Source: Bradyrhizobium macuxiense (lineage in GTDB: Bacteria > Pseudomonadota > Alphaproteobacteria > Rhizobiales > Xanthobacteraceae). From it: a DNA stretch of 64,000 bases. The stretch's first letter is position 1. Each line of letters starts with the position of its first letter. The notes beneath the pieces were generated by a model. The model saw only the letters and a list, made by a program, of their open reading frames with translations, ran no database searches and was not told the origin of the DNA. Below, one piece after another: positions 34,984 through 43,228 of the stretch. The position numbers were made by a program, and so were the translations under genes. The stretch lies in assembly GCF_007993935.1 (NCBI RefSeq), contig NZ_VITY01000008.1, positions 248,001 to 312,000 of the forward strand, given 5' to 3'.

Positions 34984-35685
34984 ATGCCCACAATCGCCTT
35001 GGTCGACGACGACCGCAACATTCTCACTTCGGTCTCGATCGCGCTTGAAGCCGAAGGCTATCGCATCATGACCTACACGGACGGTGCGTCGGCGCTGGAT
35101 GGGTTTCGTACGTCGCCGCCGGATCTTGCGATCCTGGATATCAAGATGCCGCGCATGGACGGCATGGAGACGCTGCGCCGGCTGCGCCAGAAATCCGACC
35201 TCCCGGTGATCTTCCTCACCTCGAAGGATGAAGAGATCGACGAATTGTTCGGCCTGAAAATGGGCGCCGACGATTTCATCCGCAAGCCGTTCTCGCAGCG
35301 CCTCCTGGTCGAACGCGTCAAGGCCGTGCTCCGCCGTGGCCAGCCCAAGGATCCGACCGCCGCGCCGAAGGAGCCGGACGCCCGCGCACTCGACCGCGGC
35401 CTGCTGCGGATGGACCCGGAGCGCCACACCTGCACCTGGAAGAACGAGCCGGTCACGCTGACCGTGACCGAATTCCTGATCCTGCAGGCGCTCGCCACCC
35501 GCCCCGGCGTGGTGAAGAGCCGCAACGCGCTGATGGACGCGGCCTATGACGACCAGGTCTATGTCGACGACCGCACCATCGACAGCCACATCAAGCGGCT
35601 GCGCAAGAAGTTCAAGGTGGTCGACGACGACTTCGAGATGATCGAGACGCTGTACGGCGTCGGCTATCGCTTCAAGGAAGCCTGA
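34984..35685 (+). CDS. chvI: Response regulator ChvI
   Basis: OmpR-family regulator of 233 residues. The receiver domain (about 1-118) shows IALVDDDRNILTS, the phospho-acceptor Asp in LAILDIKMPRMDG, FLTSKDEE and DFIRKPFSQRLL. The winged helix (about 135-230) shows VTLTVTEFLILQALA and RTIDSHIKRLRKKF. In rhizobia and Agrobacterium, ChvG-ChvI respond to acid or envelope stress (with ExoR as periplasmic inhibitor) and control exopolysaccharide, motility and symbiosis genes. The ATG at 34984 has GAAAGCAG upstream. ChvG follows after about 100 bp. Confidence 0.93.
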   Translation: MPTIALVDDDRNILTSVSIALEAEGYRIMTYTDGASALDGFRTSPPDLAILDIKMPRMDGMETLRRLRQKSDLPVIFLTSKDEEIDELFGLKMGADDFIRKPFSQRLLVERVKAVLRRGQPKDPTAAPKEPDARALDRGLLRMDPERHTCTWKNEPVTLTVTEFLILQALATRPGVVKSRNALMDAAYDDQVYVDDRTIDSHIKRLRKKFKVVDDDFEMIETLYGVGYRFKEA

Positions 35686-35789
35686 TCTGCGCCTCCCGGG
35701 CGGCTTGTTGACTGACAGGCTGCGCACGGCTGGGGTAAGCTCGGGCAACCATCTGCTTCGCGGGACGACATCCATACCAACCGGCAGCT

Positions 35790-37604
35790 TTGCCTGTGCT
35801 TGATCGAACGCAGCTCGAGCAGGGACTGAATACCGAGGACGCCTCGCAGCTCCTCGATCAAGAGGCCGTGGCCGACGATCTGGCGCGGGACAAGGGCTGG
35901 CGCCGGCCGCTCGGCTGGCTGCGCCGCGCCGGTCAGTTCTTCTTCGCGCTGTCGTTCTCGAGCCTGACGCGCCGCATCGTCTCGCTCAACCTTGCCGGCC
36001 TCGTCGCGCTGGTCGCCAGCATCCTCTATCTCTCGCAATTCCGCGCCGGCCTGATCGAGGCGCGCACGCAGAGCCTGCTGGTCTATGCCGAGATCATCTC
36101 GGAGGCGATCGCGGCGTCCGCGACCGTCGAAGGCAACACCGTCACCATCGATCCGGACCGGCTGCTCGACCTCAAGCCCGGCGAGAGTTTCGGCCAGCCG
36201 GATGAATCGGCGGACTTCCCGATCAATCCCGAGCGCGTCGCACCGATCCTGCGCCGCCTGATCGCGCCGACCAAGACGCGGGCCCGCATCTTCGACCGCG
36301 ATGGCGGCCTGATCCTCGACAGCCGCAATCTGTTCGCGCGGGGCGACGTGCTGCGCATGGAGCTGCCGCCGCCGTCCGAGAAGCCGTCGCTGTACGAGAA
36401 GACCAAGGCCACGATCAAGACCTGGCTCAACCGCGGCGACCTGCCGATCTACCGCGAGCTCGGCCCCGAAGGCGGCAAAGGCTATTCCGAAGTCGCGCAA
36501 TCGCTCGAGGGCATGAAGGGCAGCGCGGTACGCGTCACCGACCGCGGCGCGATCATCGTCTCGGTTGCGGTTCCAGTGCAGCATTTCCGCGCCGTGCGCG
36601 GCGCATTGATGCTGACGACGCAGGGCGACGACATCGACCAGCTGGTGATGTCCGAGCGTCTCGCCATCCTCAAGATCGGCGGGGTCGCATCCGCCGTCAT
36701 GATCATGCTGTCGCTGCTGCTCGCGAGCACGATCGCAGGCCCGGTGCGGCGGCTTGCCGAAAGCGCCGAGCGCGTCCGTCACCGCATCCAGACCCGCGTC
36801 GAGATTCCCGACTTCACCGGGCGCCGCGACGAGATCGGCCATCTCTCCGGCGCGCTGCGCGACATGACCAACGCGCTCTACAGCCGCATCGAGGCGATCG
36901 AGATGTTCGCCGCCGATGTCGCCCATGAGCTGAAGAACCCGCTGACGTCGCTGCGCTCGGCGGTCGAGACGCTGCCATTGGCGCGCAACGAGAACAGCCG
37001 CTCGCGACTGCTCGCCGTGATCGAGCATGACGTCAAGCGGCTCGACCGCCTGATCTCCGACATCTCGGACGCCAGCCGGCTCGACGCCGAACTGCAGCGC
37101 CAGGACATGGCGCCGGTCGATCTGCGCCGGCTGCTGACGACGCTGACCGGCGTCGCCAACGAGACGCGGCTCGGCCACGACGTTGCCGTCGAAGCCCGCT
37201 TCGAAGGCCGCGGGCCGACCGATACGCTGTCGGTGCCCGGCCATGATTCCCGGCTCGGCCAGGTGATCTCGAACCTGCTGTCGAACGCGCAATCGTTCTC
37301 CAAGCCGGGCGACAAGGTGCGCATCGTCTGCCGACGCACCCGCGGCGAGGTCGAGATCGTGGTCGACGACGACGGGCCCGGTATCGGCGAGGACGCGCTG
37401 GAGCGGATCTTCGAGCGCTTCTACACCGACCGGCCGCACCAGGGCTTCGGCCAGAACTCCGGCCTCGGGCTTTCGATCTCCAAGCAGATCATCGAGGCGC
37501 ATGGCGGACGGATCTGGGCCGAGAACCGCCCGGGCCCTGCGGACGAAGACGGCAATCCAACCGTGGCCGGCGCTCGCTTCGTGGTCAGGCTGCCGACACT
37601 ATGA
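35790..37604 (+). CDS. chvG: Sensor histidine kinase ChvG (ExoS)
   Basis: A 604-residue membrane kinase. A cytoplasmic N-terminus of about 60 residues precedes helix 1 (about 66-84, IVSLNLAGLVALVASILYL). The periplasmic sensor region spans about 90-285. Helix 2 is near 295-315 (VASAVMIMLSLLLASTIAG) and a HAMP domain follows. The H box is FAADVAHELKNPLTSLRSA. The ATPase shows NLLSNAQSFSKPGD, VDDDGPGIGED, FERFYTDRP and NSGLGLSISKQ. The start is TTG at 35790, with GTG at 35796 as alternative. Its stop overlaps the hprK start (ATGA), which couples kinase and PTS regulator. Confidence 0.93.
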   Translation: MPVLDRTQLEQGLNTEDASQLLDQEAVADDLARDKGWRRPLGWLRRAGQFFFALSFSSLTRRIVSLNLAGLVALVASILYLSQFRAGLIEARTQSLLVYAEIISEAIAASATVEGNTVTIDPDRLLDLKPGESFGQPDESADFPINPERVAPILRRLIAPTKTRARIFDRDGGLILDSRNLFARGDVLRMELPPPSEKPSLYEKTKATIKTWLNRGDLPIYRELGPEGGKGYSEVAQSLEGMKGSAVRVTDRGAIIVSVAVPVQHFRAVRGALMLTTQGDDIDQLVMSERLAILKIGGVASAVMIMLSLLLASTIAGPVRRLAESAERVRHRIQTRVEIPDFTGRRDEIGHLSGALRDMTNALYSRIEAIEMFAADVAHELKNPLTSLRSAVETLPLARNENSRSRLLAVIEHDVKRLDRLISDISDASRLDAELQRQDMAPVDLRRLLTTLTGVANETRLGHDVAVEARFEGRGPTDTLSVPGHDSRLGQVISNLLSNAQSFSKPGDKVRIVCRRTRGEVEIVVDDDGPGIGEDALERIFERFYTDRPHQGFGQNSGLGLSISKQIIEAHGGRIWAENRPGPADEDGNPTVAGARFVVRLPTL

Positions 37605-38041
37605 GCGACAATTCAAGCGTGCACGCATCCGCCGTTCTGGTCGGCGAGCGTGCGGTGCTGATCCGCGGCCCGTCGGGCGCCGGCAAGTCGCGCCTCGCCT
37701 TCGAACTGATTCTCGCCGGGCGCACCGGAGCGCTCCCGCCGGCCATTTTGGTGGGGGATGACCGTGTCCATCTCGACACAGCCGGCGAACAATTGTGGGT
37801 CCGCCCGGCCCGGCAATTGGCCGGTCTGATCGAGATCCGGGGCCTCGGAATCCGCCATTGCCCGTTCGCGGACGAGGCCGTGGTCGGCTTGGTCGTCGAC
37901 CTTGCCGCCGACGATGCCGAGCGCCTGCCATCGCCCGAAGCGCTCAAGACCAGCCTAAATGGTGTTTCGATACCGCGAATTCCCGTGCCGGCCGGCTTCC
38001 AACCCCTGCCGCTGGTTGTCGCCGCGCTGACGACAACCTGA
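37601..38041 (+). CDS. hprK: HPr kinase/phosphorylase, short alphaproteobacterial form
   Basis: A 146-residue protein corresponding to only the C-terminal catalytic domain of Gram-positive HprK. The P-loop is LIRGPSGAGKSRLAFEL and the HprK signature follows as LVGDDRVHLDTAGEQLWV, then LAGLIEIRGLGIRH. It phosphorylates the regulatory Ser of HPr and can reverse the reaction. Coupled to chvG upstream; the EIIA and HPr genes lie 214 bp downstream. No sugar-specific EIIB/EIIC genes are present, so the PTS here is regulatory. Confidence 0.93.
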   Translation: MSDNSSVHASAVLVGERAVLIRGPSGAGKSRLAFELILAGRTGALPPAILVGDDRVHLDTAGEQLWVRPARQLAGLIEIRGLGIRHCPFADEAVVGLVVDLAADDAERLPSPEALKTSLNGVSIPRIPVPAGFQPLPLVVAALTTT

Positions 38042-38255
38042 AAGTTCATCGTCCCGTAATCTTGCGGCCAATTGTGGGAAGGGAATTGGTAACCATATCA
38101 CATCCACTATCGCGTCGGATTTTGCCGGCGCAGCCTCCCCTCTCTACCGCCAGGAACCGGGAGACTAGCCAAGATGCCCCCTTGCGCGGGGGCTCTGGAT
38201 GGTCAAAGTGGCGCGTTCGTGCGGTGCACCAAAGGGCGCCCGCGAGGAGTTTCCG

Positions 38256-38657
38256 ATGATTGGTCTAGTGCTGGTGACCCATGGGCGCCTTGCCGACGAG
38301 TTCAGAGCGGCGCTCGAACACGTTATGGGTCCGCAGAAACAAATTGAAGCAATTACGATCGGGGCCGAGGACGATTCCGATCTCTGTCGAAGCGACATCA
38401 TCGAGGCGGTGAACCGCGTCGATAGCGGCGACGGCGTTGCGATCCTCACCGACATGTTCGGCGGCACGCCGTCGAATCTCGCCATCTCCTGCATGAGCCG
38501 CCCGAAGGTGGAAGTGCTCGCGGGCATCAATCTTCCCATGCTGGTCAAGCTTGCCAAGGTTCGCGAGGAGCGTTCGCTGCCCGACGCGATCGCGATGGCG
38601 CAGGAAGCCGGCCGCAAATACGTCACCATCGCCAGCCGCGTTCTCGCAGGCAAATGA
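38256..38657 (+). CDS. PTS EIIA component, mannose type (regulatory)
   Basis: A 133-residue EIIA-Man-like protein. The phosphorylatable His is in LVLVTHGRLADEF (residue 9). Conserved stretches are GVAILTDMFGGTPSNLA and VLAGINLPMLVKL. The ATG at 38256 has GAGGAG 6 bases upstream. Its stop overlaps the HPr start (ATGA). In alphaproteobacteria this EIIA takes phosphate from HPr in the nitrogen-type PTS and acts in regulation, not in sugar import. Confidence 0.93.
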   Translation: MIGLVLVTHGRLADEFRAALEHVMGPQKQIEAITIGAEDDSDLCRSDIIEAVNRVDSGDGVAILTDMFGGTPSNLAISCMSRPKVEVLAGINLPMLVKLAKVREERSLPDAIAMAQEAGRKYVTIASRVLAGK

Positions 38658-38980
38658 GCGACGAGGCCCCGGGCGCAAACCATGTCGGCCCGGGCGTGCC
38701 TGCGGGCGCCATTTCACGTGAGATGCTGATCGTCAACAAGCGCGGCCTGCACGCGCGGGCGTCGGCGAAATTCGTCCAGCTGGTCGAGCGCTTCAACGCC
38801 GAAATCTGGGTCACGCGCGGCGGCGAGACCGTCGGCGGCACCTCGATCATGGGCCTGATGATGCTGGCCGCAGGGCCCGGCACCACCGTCGTCGTGTCAG
38901 CGAAAGGCGACGAAGCGCAGCAGGCGCTGGATGCCATCGCCGAACTCGTCGCCAGCAAGTTCAACGAGGAAGGCACGTAA
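38654..38980 (+). CDS. Phosphocarrier protein HPr
   Basis: A 108-residue HPr with a 22-residue N-terminal extension. The phospho-His site is IVNKRGLHARASAKF, and the regulatory Ser site, target of HprK, is GGTSIMGLMMLAA. The order hprK-EIIA-HPr with 4-bp overlap of the last two matches the regulatory PTS of Hyphomicrobiales. PtsP (EI-Ntr) is not in the window. Confidence 0.94.
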   Translation: MSDEAPGANHVGPGVPAGAISREMLIVNKRGLHARASAKFVQLVERFNAEIWVTRGGETVGGTSIMGLMMLAAGPGTTVVVSAKGDEAQQALDAIAELVASKFNEEGT

Positions 38981-39018
38981 GTGCCGCGCCGCCCTGGGCG
39001 GCCGTGTTTTATCCGTCC

Positions 39019-39105
39019 CGTCATTGCGAGCGAAGCGAAGCAATCCATCGCGCGGCATACGCGGACGCATGGATTGCTTCGTCGCTATCGCTCCTCGCAA
39101 TGACG
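39019..39105. repeat. Palindromic repeat, TCATTGCGAGCG-type, second copy
   Basis: CGTCATTGCGAGCGAAGCGA mirrors CTCCTCGCAATGACG and GCAATCCAT mirrors ATGGATTGC. It lies between the convergent HPr and glycosyltransferase genes, 38 bp after the HPr stop. See 29215-29300 for the family. Confidence 0.85.
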
Positions 39106-39137
39106 AGGTTGATAGATTCGCGGACTCTGAGCGGGCG

Positions 39138-40751
39138 CTACTTCGCCGGCGGCACCAGGTAGACTTTCCACACCGTCGACGGGCCGGGATGGCCGTTGAA
39201 GAAGCGCATGGTGGTCATCACCACCGGCTCGGCATTCTTGGCATGCTCCGCCATCCACGCCTCGCATGGCTGCAGGAACACCGGATCGGTGGTGTCGCAG
39301 ACGCCGATGAAGCCGAGGCGCTTGGCTTCGTCGAGCGACGTCAGCCCCGACGTCCAGGCTTCGCCCGGCACCAGCGAGGCCGGATGATCCGGACTGTAGA
39401 ACGTCATCGGCTCGCCGATGTCGGAGCGTGCAACGACCACCGCCCAGCGTGAATGGAACCTGTCCTGCCAGGTCTGGGTCAGCTCACGCGCAAGCTCGGA
39501 GCGCGCGGCGTAGGTCGAGCCGCCGATGCGGTTGGACGCGATCTCCTGCGTGGCGATCGAGGGCGCGGCGATCAGCGTTGCGATCGTGGCCACGAGCCAG
39601 ACCGCCGTGATCGAGAACAGCGCCATGCGCGGGAATCTGAGCGAGGGGATCGCAACCAGCGCAAGCGGCACCAGGAAGAACAGCGGGATGCCCCAATCGG
39701 TCTTGATATAGACGGTGAACGCCAGTGCGCCGAGCGGCGGCCCGATCGCGACGATCGCCTGGATGATCCAGACGTTGAGCGCCTGCGGAAGGTTGACGGC
39801 CGGATTGGGTCCGCGCGACCAGATCCGCGCCAGCACGTCCGACGGCCGCCACGGCATCGACCCCAGCAGCAGCGCGATGAGGCCCAGCACGATGGGAATC
39901 GCGAGCAGCCCAAGATTGTGCAGGATGTAGCCGATCACGAGCTGGACGTTGAGCTCGCGGCTCGACAGCGCATAGACGTCGCCCGCATAGGTGAACGGCA
40001 CGAAGTTCACCTCCTCCAGCCACACCAGATGCGGAATCATCGCCACGATCATCGTGCCGATCGCAACCCATGGCGCCTGCGAGCGCAGGAACTGCATCCG
40101 CTGCGGATGGATCAACGCGGCAAGCCCGATGGCGCCGATCATCGTCACCACCCAGTACTTGGTCATCAGCGCCAGCATGCCGGCAAAGCCGAGCCAGAGA
40201 CCCGATTTGAAGCTGCGCTTCTCGAACGCGTTCAGATAGGCCAGCACCAGCAGCGGCAGCGGCACCAGCTGCGCGAGGTCGGCGTTGTATTTGAAGCCCT
40301 TGAAATTGAAGATCGGGTAGAGCGCGAGCATCACCACCATGAAGAAGGCGCGGCGGCGATCGACGACGCGCAGCGCAATCAGCCAGCACACCACCAGCGC
40401 GAAGCTGACGGTTGCCATCGCAAGCGCGTAGGTCGACCAGTTGGTGACCGGGAAGATCCTGAACCAGACCCCGGCGATCCAGCCCGACAGCGGCGGATGC
40501 TTGCCATAGCCGAGCAGGAAGCGCTGGCCCCAAGCATAGGCCTCCGCGACGTCCATATGGACATCCTGCGCAGCCTTGAGCTTGACCAGAATAAGCGTCC
40601 AGAGAAACGCGTGGACCAATGCGAAGCCGATCACGAACCACAGGCTGGTCCGGGGATCGATGGCGCGCGAGGCAATCCAGGCGGCGATCCGCCGGATCGT
40701 CAGCCTCCGGGTGGTGCGCCGGGCGGCAGGAAGAATGGAAGCGGTCGACAT
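39138..40751 (-). CDS. GT39-family (ArnT/PMT-like) membrane glycosyltransferase
   Basis: A 537-residue integral membrane protein with about ten or eleven helices and a C-terminal periplasmic part of about 110 residues. The first periplasmic loop carries a Asp-containing HMDVAEAYAWGQRF, and GYGKHPPLSGWIAGVWF follows, matching the PMT_2 domain. FNFKGFKYNADLAQLVPLP is the second conserved loop. Such enzymes move a sugar from a polyprenyl carrier to lipid A, protein or polysaccharide; the acceptor is unknown. The ATG at 40751 (MSTASILPAARR) is chosen. ATG 40769 is possible, but longer versions run into a repeat at 40766-40811. Confidence 0.83.
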   Translation of the reverse strand: MSTASILPAARRTTRRLTIRRIAAWIASRAIDPRTSLWFVIGFALVHAFLWTLILVKLKAAQDVHMDVAEAYAWGQRFLLGYGKHPPLSGWIAGVWFRIFPVTNWSTYALAMATVSFALVVCWLIALRVVDRRRAFFMVVMLALYPIFNFKGFKYNADLAQLVPLPLLVLAYLNAFEKRSFKSGLWLGFAGMLALMTKYWVVTMIGAIGLAALIHPQRMQFLRSQAPWVAIGTMIVAMIPHLVWLEEVNFVPFTYAGDVYALSSRELNVQLVIGYILHNLGLLAIPIVLGLIALLLGSMPWRPSDVLARIWSRGPNPAVNLPQALNVWIIQAIVAIGPPLGALAFTVYIKTDWGIPLFFLVPLALVAIPSLRFPRMALFSITAVWLVATIATLIAAPSIATQEIASNRIGGSTYAARSELARELTQTWQDRFHSRWAVVVARSDIGEPMTFYSPDHPASLVPGEAWTSGLTSLDEAKRLGFIGVCDTTDPVFLQPCEAWMAEHAKNAEPVVMTTMRFFNGHPGPSTVWKVYLVPPAK

Positions 40752-40765
40752 GGCCTGTGCCTGAG

Positions 40766-40811
40766 GCATGACCCGGAAAAGGGGAGCGTGGCTTTCCGGA
40801 GGGATCATACC
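40766..40811. repeat. Degenerate copy of the GCATGATCCGGAAAAGTG repeat
   Basis: GCATGACCCGGAAAAG and CTTTCCGGAGGGATCAT form an imperfect inverted repeat. It resembles the cleaner copies at 47861-47906 and 58091-58163. It sits directly upstream of the glycosyltransferase start. Confidence 0.6.
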
Positions 40812-40924
40812 GAGTGGAAACGGACGTGCGATGAGTGATTGCTCACCAGCACTTCGGCGCGCTTTAGCGCGTTTTTGTGGCCAGTGAAATCAGCTTGGCG
40901 TGAGAATGCCTCCAACGAGCCCGT

Positions 40925-41692
40925 TCACTTTCCAAGAAGCTCGGGCCGGTACTCGAAATGCATGGTATCGTAGTGATACCACTTGCCGCCCCAGATGAAG
41001 CCGTGACGCTCGAAGATGTCGACGATCTCCTGCGGCATCCGGTTCTTGTAGGGGATGGTTTTACCTTTGCCCGCCCACAGCCAGTAGTCCGAGACTTTCA
41101 GGTTGAGGTCGATCGCGGCGGCGTAGCCATGCATGCTCATCCGCCCGGTATCGGCGACGGCGCGACAAGATAGCACACCCGCGATCGGAAACGCCGCGGC
41201 GCGCAGCGTCGGGTCGAGCGCGTCGATCTCGGCCGAGACCTGCTTGAGGCGCTCCGCGACGCCGTTGACCCGCGTGACCTGGACCGGCTTGCCCCAGGAT
41301 TTCGGCAGCCAGGTGATCGTCACCAGGTTCCGCCTGACCTCGGCGGTATTGCAGTCGCCATACATCTTCTTGAAGAAGGCCTCGTTGCGGAAGCGGCCGG
41401 GATCGGCATTTACCGCCGGCGGCGCCGACGGCCCGGCCGGATAGGGCTGCCGCATCTGGTCGAGGATCGATGCATTGCGCAGCATCTGGTCGAACGCCTT
41501 GTCGGAGATGCCGTCATCGACCGGCATCACCGTGCCGTCGCGCCAGGTGATCGTGCTGTCGTCATGCGTGGTGAGCGCATCGGGATAGGCATGCACCAGG
41601 CGGTCGAGCAGCTCGCTCTTGCTCTGAGCATGCGCAAGCGCCGGCAACAGCGCCAGCAGGATAGCGATGCAGGCCGTCCCGCGCGCGCCCAT
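40925..41692 (-). CDS. Secreted M15-family peptidase (D,D-/L,D-carboxypeptidase-like)
   Basis: A 255-residue exported protein with a signal peptide at 1-22 (LLALLPALAHA). The M15 metal site is visible: SMHGYAAAIDLNLKVSDYW (His and Asp ligands) and YHYDTMHFEYRPELL (catalytic Glu/His region with the third ligand). Around it are the Arg-rich RNLVTITWLP and NRMPQEIVDIFERHGFIWGGKW. It probably trims peptidoglycan peptides. Its ATG follows the stop of the caspase gene with no gap (TGAATG), so the two are translationally coupled. Confidence 0.85.
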   Translation of the reverse strand: MGARGTACIAILLALLPALAHAQSKSELLDRLVHAYPDALTTHDDSTITWRDGTVMPVDDGISDKAFDQMLRNASILDQMRQPYPAGPSAPPAVNADPGRFRNEAFFKKMYGDCNTAEVRRNLVTITWLPKSWGKPVQVTRVNGVAERLKQVSAEIDALDPTLRAAAFPIAGVLSCRAVADTGRMSMHGYAAAIDLNLKVSDYWLWAGKGKTIPYKNRMPQEIVDIFERHGFIWGGKWYHYDTMHFEYRPELLGK

Positions 41693-43066
41693 TCAGCGCT
41701 TCCCGACCTGATCGATCAGCGCCACATTGGCCTCCTCGATCGCGTTCAGCTTCGGATTCCAGCTGCTCGGTGCATACCAGGGAAAGCGCGAAAAATACGC
41801 CTTGAGATCGGCGGAATCGAAATAGCGTCCCCTGCGGGCGAAGATCTCGTTGCGCGCGATCCGCAGTTCGTCCCGCGACAGCCGCCGCAGATCGGCTGGC
41901 GTCAGCAAACGCCGGTCGGAATCCGGGAAGATGAATCCACTCGGTGCTGCGCCGCCGCCGGATTCAAAGCGATCGATCAGCGCGACATTGGCGCTCTCGA
42001 TTGCACTCAATGGTGGATCCCATGAGCGGGGCACGTACCAGGCGAACCTGCTGAACCGCGCGGTCAGGTCAGGTGCGTTGAAGTAGCGTCCGCGCCGCGC
42101 GAAGATCTCATTGCGGGCGATCCGCAGGTCGTCCTTGCTGAGTGCCTTCAGATCGCTCTCCGTCAGCAGGCGGCTATCGGAATCCGGAATGACGAAGTCC
42201 GATTGCGTGCGCACCATTGGCGGCGCGGACGGAGGCGAGCTCGGCGGCGGCAGGCTCTGTTGCGGCGGGATCACCGTTGCCGGCGGATCGGCCGTTGCAA
42301 CCTGCGCCGGCGCGTTGCCGGCGAAATAGAACGAGCCGTCGATCGGCGAGGTCGAGACCCAGGGCTGTTGCGCGTTGCCGGTGGCGCGCTTGACGACGAG
42401 GCCGACCTGATTGAACGCCTGCAGCACGTCGAGCCCGGGCTTCTGCACGGTGTCGACCAGCGCGCGCGTGTAGGGGCTGTGGCCGTCATCGCCGTCGAGC
42501 GCGACATTGCCCGGCTGGGTCGCATAGGACAATAGCGTGCCCTCCGGCGCGCGGATCTGGGCGAGGCCACCGTCGGCGGCGCGCAGGCCCCGCCCGCCGA
42601 ACGGATTGTTCCGGCAGGCGTCGAGGATCACGATGTTGAGCCGCGTGCCCGCGCCCTCCATCTGCCGCAGCACCAGGCCGACATCGACCATCTGGAAATC
42701 GACGTCGGCCTCGCGCGTGGGGTTGGCCGAGACCGGCACCAGATAGTTCGTGCCGCGAACCTGGATGCCGTGGCCGGCGTAATAGAACAGCGCGACGTCG
42801 GCGCCCATCAGCTGGCTGCCGAAGCGCTGGATCGCGGCATCGAAGCCGGCCTTGTCCAGATCGACCTGGGCCTGCCCGCCGACCAGCGCAAAGCCCAGCC
42901 GCTGCAGCGTCTCGGCCACCAGCTGCGCATCGTTCTTCGGGTTCTGCAGCCGCGACACGTTCTGATAGGTGGAGTTGCCGACGACCAGCGCCACGCGCTT
43001 CTCGGCGGCCGCGGGAGCCGCGAACAACATGGCGAGCAGTCCGGCGGCAAGAAGGGTCCAGCGCAT
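41693..43066 (-). CDS. Caspase-like (C14) peptidase with two YARHG domains
   Basis: A 457-residue exported protein with a signal peptide at 1-22 (MLFAAPAAAEK). A caspase p20 domain (about 23-240) has the His of the dyad in LFYYAGHGIQVRG and the Cys in IVILDACRNNPFGGRG. A Pro-rich linker at about 255-285 follows. Two YARHG domains then occur (about 290-365 and 378-455), each with RIARNEIFARRGRYF. YARHG domains are found in envelope-associated proteins and may bind the cell wall. The ATG at 43066 (MRWTLL) is preferred over an upstream in-frame start. It is coupled to an M15 peptidase and divergent from lepA. Confidence 0.87.
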   Translation of the reverse strand: MRWTLLAAGLLAMLFAAPAAAEKRVALVVGNSTYQNVSRLQNPKNDAQLVAETLQRLGFALVGGQAQVDLDKAGFDAAIQRFGSQLMGADVALFYYAGHGIQVRGTNYLVPVSANPTREADVDFQMVDVGLVLRQMEGAGTRLNIVILDACRNNPFGGRGLRAADGGLAQIRAPEGTLLSYATQPGNVALDGDDGHSPYTRALVDTVQKPGLDVLQAFNQVGLVVKRATGNAQQPWVSTSPIDGSFYFAGNAPAQVATADPPATVIPPQQSLPPPSSPPSAPPMVRTQSDFVIPDSDSRLLTESDLKALSKDDLRIARNEIFARRGRYFNAPDLTARFSRFAWYVPRSWDPPLSAIESANVALIDRFESGGGAAPSGFIFPDSDRRLLTPADLRRLSRDELRIARNEIFARRGRYFDSADLKAYFSRFPWYAPSSWNPKLNAIEEANVALIDQVGKR

Positions 43067-43228
43067 CGTCAAATCCACGAATTTCGGGCCGCCAGACCTA
43101 GCAGAAACATGCCCGGAAATCGATCATTGCAACCCCACCGGAAACACCCCCGTGATTCGCCGTCACACCCCTGCAAAATACCGCAATATGGTTGCCCGCG
43201 CGGGGGTGCGGATGCTATCCCGCGCCCC

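Noticed and set aside
35664..37502. A 612-codon frame antisense to chvG
   Set aside because: Shadow of the chvG reading frame; no ribosome site and no motifs.
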